From: Trachelipus rathkii
Lineage: Eukaryota; Arthropoda; Malacostraca; Isopoda; Trachelipodidae
DNA length: 64,000 bases
Assembly: GCA_015478945.1 (NCBI GenBank)
Contig: JABUQX010038774.1
Location: forward strand, 17,236-81,235
Direction: 5' to 3'
Below the pieces are notes generated by a model, which saw nothing but the letters and a program-made list of their open reading frames with translations, was not told the origin of the DNA and did no database searches. Of the stretch, positions 58,861 to 64,000 are shown in pieces. Every line of letters begins with the position of its first letter. Position 1 is the first letter of the stretch. Made by a program: the position numbers and the translations under genes.

Positions 58861-61800
58861 TATAGGTCAACACAAGTGGTATACTTTATATAATATATAC
58901 ATTTAAGATTTGTACTTAGTGATGTACTATTGACAGTATATTTATTAAATTTATAAGATACGCAGACATACAAATTAATGTACTAGAAACATTTGTGATG
59001 TGATAAATAATGAGTAACCTTATTTTTATAATGAAAGAATTATTATAATTAAAATAACTAAATAGAATATCACAAACTACAACATTTTGCCCAATGAGGA
59101 ACAATTCTACTAATATAATAAAGCAGTATGCCAAAACTTCCCATATTATCTTAGACAATGGTAATTTCCTTGGGGGTTTCAACGCAAAAAGTTTATCAAA
59201 ACTTACTGTCTTTAAATAATATAGTATCATAATTGTCATAATTGCTCTATCTCACTTGAGACATTGGGTTAATAGTATAACTATAATTGTTATATTAGCC
59301 AAAATATACGTGTGTGTAGCACTTCTGTATCATAGCCAGTTCGCGTATAACCTGTCGGTGTCTTCCATAGTATTTCGCAGCCAAGTTCGTTGATCCTTTT
59401 AGAGCAGAGATACTGGAAAAGAGTTTTCTACTTAGCTGGTGGTGCATGGATTTAGGCGTAAGTAGTATATCTCAAAAACCTTTTTTTACGTCGACGGAAA
59501 GGAAAGAGGTTCAGTCTTCACTTTAAGACTTGGGAGACAACAAAATCTTTTAGTTCTTCACTACTAAGTTTCTTGTCCTTTCCAAAATTTTGTACCAAAG
59601 TTCATAGTTCTTCTTCTAATGCCTCGAAAAGGGTGAGGTGACAAAACGTAGTATAAATGAAGCTGTCTTTTCCCTTTTTAAAACTCATCGATTGTTATTA
59701 GAAGCATGTGGAAAGGAGTATTATTTTCAGTAGAGAAACCGTAATTCCATAGAAGAGGTTATAGAATCCAAATCCAGGTATATATACGGGAGTTATTAAG
59801 GATCTCTCCAGAACTCCGTTGGAATATTATTTTTGCTGGATGCGTTGCAGCGGTGCTGCTTCTCTACCGAAAAATCCCGTATATATGGTATATTACATAA
59901 TCTAAGTACCCAGGTGTGCTCGAACGATTTACAAATTAACTCTAATTTTATTACATCTTCATCGGATGATTTTACTTCACCTTTCCGGAGGGCTCCAAAC
60001 CATTTTCCAGCGAAATATGTTTGAATGTGCAGCGAATGGTTTTGACGATAGTGCCAGGTTCTTAAGTATTTGAATGATTATGCCCGAAGCATTTTACAAC
60101 TGGCTTCATTGTATAAATCGCAGCAGTAATTCAGCGAATCCAATATCTTTATATAGAACCATGATCTGTGCTGAATATACGATGTCTACATGCCGCTTGT
60201 AATGCAACTGAAGCGCTTTTTTATCTTGTGGCGTTCTGGGGTATATAAAATCCTTTAGTATTAAGGATAAGAATTTGAAAATCTAAAAAAAAATACTTGC
60301 CATGCATTCGATTACAGATTCTAAATTAAACACGTCCATCTTGATGCACTTGTTGAATTTGTTCAAGACCCATCATGGTCTGCTGAAGCATTTAGGTGGA
60401 TGTGTTCTAGATTAATTTTATAAAATTGTATCAAAAACCAACCGTCTGGCGCGAAAAATATTTAACGTAAATAAATGTCCCTTTATAGTTATACCACAGG
60501 TATGAATTACTTTGTCAGACTTCTCGGTAGTTTGTGTATCAGAGTGAGAGAGAATCATTTTACTACTAGGATGTTTTTCCAGTGTGGAAGAGCAATGAAA
60601 GAACAATGCTAATTCGTTTTTTTATACTATTTTTCCGCCAATCTCATTAAGATTCTTCGAGACAGTCCGTCAACCCATTATAGACCAGAGACACTCGTGG
60701 TTTAAGTATAGAAACAGTTCCTATACGAAACGAAGCCCAGAGCATTTCTCGGAATCTTGAAAATCATAATACAGTATACTTCGGTTCATTGACGAAAACC
60801 ACTCGTCAATGGCTTGTGCGTAAAAATAACGTTTTTTTGGCGTCAAGCGCTTTCCTCAGATCTCTACAAGACCAGTAAAATTCCGTATCTCCCTGTGGCA
60901 ATTCAGTTCATATTCATTTATATTTATGCGAATAAGCGCCAATACACAATATGGAAAAATTCTTCTTCTTGTCCTGAATGAAATCATCAAGCGGTGAATA
61001 ATAATTGATCTGCCTAGTAAGCTTATAACCGTCTACGCTTAATCCTTTAGTGAAGTACCTTATTAACCGCCAATGCAAATTTACTTTTATTAGTAATAAG
61101 TACCACATAGAGAAAATTGATTTTATTCTGTGAGATCTGATAGCTAAAGATTGGTATTAAATGGAACATATTTCTGTACCCCTTTTCTCAAATATATGGA
61201 ACTTTTTCAATGATTCTGATCTCAGCATGTCTATTCGTAAGCGGCACAATTCTTGCAACACTCCCTCCCTCATCATGATACTTACCCCGAAGCGGTAAAT
61301 CGCCGCGCGTACACAAGAAAATGTCACACCTGAAATTATTGAGGATATATTTGTTTATTTTCTTGCTATGATATTCTTTGAATGCTGAGTTAATTTGGAT
61401 TGTCTCCGTGCCCACTCAGTCCTGGAGGAACAATCTTGAAGCTGTTACAACTCAGGCAAATTATGTGAAATATGTAACCCACTCTCTAGTGTTTGGTATG
61501 TCCATTTACAAAACCGCTATAATTGAACATCTGTGTGATATTAATTAGCCCCTGAAAGTTATCTTATTATGAGAATTAAAGAGCCTAGTACCCCCCTCTG
61601 AACAGCTGTGTTAGTTGTTGGAAATAAAATACAAGAAACTTGACAAAATGCTCACCTTAGTGCCTGTGGCAGATAATGTCTAGGCGAAGTATGTTTGAAA
61701 TATTGCTCCAAACCAATTCATAGTGAATTGAATTTCTCTCCTTGTAATAGTTTTGGACTTATGCCATGAAAGTAGCAAATCTTCCAAAAATATAATCGTG

Positions 61801-64000
61801 TAGAGTTGATAATTCTAGACGCACATCTCCATAACTGCTTATGCTCTTTGCTGTCATATCAGACGTTAGTAGACACTCGTCTGCTATGAAAATGATTCCA
61901 AATTAGGGTCTACCAATAGTCATTTCAATAATCTGTGTTAAATATGGTTATTTAAAAGCTGAAACAAGCTGGCTCCGAAATCTGGACCCATTTCTTGACT
62001 CGTCGAGTGGTCTGGGCCTGGCGTTGTGGGTTCTTGTCATCAACGAAAAACATATGCAGAGTATAGGGGAGGGATGCCCTTTCTTTGTGGGTTAGTCGTG
62101 TGTCTAATTATTTGATATTCTTCTTTCAGTCGTGTCAGGACCGTTCACACCTATGTTTCCGAGTATTTTCTATCCGTTCTTCCTCATTTTATATATCATA
62201 ATGTATCATGCAAAATCTAATAAATAATTAATGATTATAATATAGTTTGAATGTTTACTGATATTCACAAACCAATATTTCCTGACCTAAGGTTTTTTAT
62301 TTTGATACTCATGGTATAATAAGATAATCAGTTATATATATATATATATAATAGTATTTATGATACATCGGCACCCTCAGTTTATATAGTGAGATATAGA
62401 ATATAGTGATTAAAAAGGTATATTAGCATATAAGAATTTCAAATAATTATAATTACTTGATTAATAAATACTTCTATTGGTAGTATATAAGTGCGGTATT
62501 CCGGGCAAGATTAACATACGGTGTCGCAAGCAATTTCAATACTCCGCAGGCCCCCCCGATAATTTTCATAGACACTAATATATAATTTTTATAGATGATC
62601 TAATATCTGATTAAAGTTATAATTATAAAAAGGTGCATGCATGGTAAATTAATGTTTACATACTTAATTCGTACGGCTGTCAGGAAACAAAGTCTCCTCA
62701 TAGTCCTTTCAGTTAAAACTTAACTTATGCAAACGATAGGAAAATGCAAATCTATTAGAATTTCAAGAGATGTTTGAATGAAAACTTGTGTAAGGCGTAT
62801 TCAGAGCAATATGAGAATGGGTAAGGTTATGAGGAAATTGCACGCCCTTGGAAGCGTCCGTGTGGTGATCTCACACAAGAAGAATATGATAACAATTGCG
62901 CGAGAAAAGTACACACCCAACATTTGCCTATGATACTATCTAAGCACCGAGCGAAAACTTAGTATTGTAGCCACACGTAAAATCATTCTCTTTGCTTCGG
63001 TATACCATTTTTGAATGATTAAATAGTGCTCAGACATTAGGAAGATGAGGCTTTTTAGATCATAAAGAATATTCATCTCTTCCTTTGGCAATTTAGTTCC
63101 ATATCCGAACAGAGGCAGGTTAGTTTGCAAAGATGCTATGAAGGATAAATAAGATCATAGATGATGACATTTAGCTTACACGGCAAATGAATCTTCGAAA
63201 GATATGCTCTCGGTATGACACCTAAGTAGAAGATTTAGTAAGAAGAGGCATAATGATATGGATAAAGAATTGAACATATGAGCATATACAAACAGAAACA
63301 CAGATCGCCTCCTCAAAAATAGCATAGCTATAATAACCCGACGAACCAGTCTTGGTTTTGCAGTCACAATTTTCTAAAAGATATTATTTACCAATTTAGT
63401 AGCCAAATAACTAGGCGTGATATTCTTATATTGTACACCAGGTAGGAGGAGTCTACGCTATTCAGTTATAAAGTAAGCTATACTGCTTATTATACAATTA
63501 ACATTAAGACATTCTGAAATAAGCTACTTGCAGAATAACAAATCATTTGGAGTAATGTGAAAAGTACTTTATATTAATGACTTGCTCCTTCTCATTTATA
63601 ACGCTTACATCTGATAGATAGTTGGACATTAAAAACTGAGATGTTTTATCGTCGGATTTTTGCTCACTCTCAACTGTTCGGCAAATCGTCAAAATTACAC
63701 AATTTAGTTAGGGTAATACATGATTATTAGTAATATGTAATAAAATTACTCCATTTATTTTCATTTTAGAAATGTGAAATTGTTGGTCCTTTCCACTTAT
63801 GGTTTTAGGGAGTAGTTTATATATATATCAGTTTAGATGAGATATATTTAGTATAATTAGTAATTTGTGTTACTAACATAAGTTTTTATATGAGGGGCTC
63901 CTACTGTAGTTTATAGATTAATAGAAGAACTTGAAATAAGTTAGAGAAATGCGTATATTATGAAGAGTAGTAGATATGCAACGTTAGTAAGAGATGAATA
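58861..64000. other. AT-rich DNA without recognisable gene
   Basis: No ORF above 107 codons and no domain, RNA gene or defined repeat that I can support. A short (TA)n run lies near 62330-62350. The stretch 59300-62150 is less AT-rich and could hold decayed coding sequence, but I recognise none. Confidence 0.45.

Overview
The window looks like AT-rich, repeat-dense DNA of an invertebrate animal. It contains no recognisable host gene. Almost everything that can be identified is transposable-element sequence. The animal assignment is an inference from three things: the Ty3/gypsy primer-binding site fits the animal-type initiator tRNA-Met 3' end, the element mix is gypsy + hAT + Jockey-like + foldback elements, and the ORF3 gene carries a spliceosomal-type intron. 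I cannot name the species.

The centrepiece is a large Ty3/gypsy LTR retrotransposon (about 13.5 kb, LTRs about 1.85-2.0 kb) present as three partial or complete copies in alternating orientation. Copy 1 is on the minus strand (1-6371, cut by the window edge and the cleanest). Copy 2 is on the plus strand (6372-19921). Copy 3 is on the minus strand (about 34118-46470). Reading them together gives: LTR - tRNA-iMet PBS - gag with four zinc knuckles - a textbook -1 frameshift signal - pol (retropepsin, RT, RNase H, an OTU-fold domain, HHCC/DDE integrase, GPY/F-like module, long charged tail) - a separate two-exon ORF3 encoding an SGNH-hydrolase-like protein - polypurine tract - LTR. The two unusual parts are the OTU domain between RNase H and integrase, which has Ser at the catalytic Cys position, and the spliced SGNH ORF in the place where errantiviruses carry env.

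The large-scale layout is two overlapping inverted repeats. Positions 1-6371 mirror 6513-12890 (centre near 6442). Positions about 7560-26940 mirror about 27035-46440 (centre near 26985). The mirrored block between copies 2 and 3 holds, from outside inward: a fragment of a second, diverged OTU-bearing gypsy element (the insertion target), an AT-rich spacer, a hAT transposase remnant with its terminal region, a Jockey-like RT remnant, a GGGGTGAA-rich repeat, an unidentified AT-rich repeat, and a nested foldback/MITE. Pockets where one copy is scrambled and another is clean suggest low-accuracy long-read consensus, so the palindromes may be partly or wholly technical.

From 46470 to about 50600 the LTR of copy 3 appears in scattered pieces separated by a third GGGGTGAA repeat and another Jockey-like RT. 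From 50600 to 64000 the sequence is very AT-rich, with TA microsatellites. The only gene relic I can support there is a third non-LTR RT near 54.2-55.0 kb, plus possible hAT-type terminal motifs.
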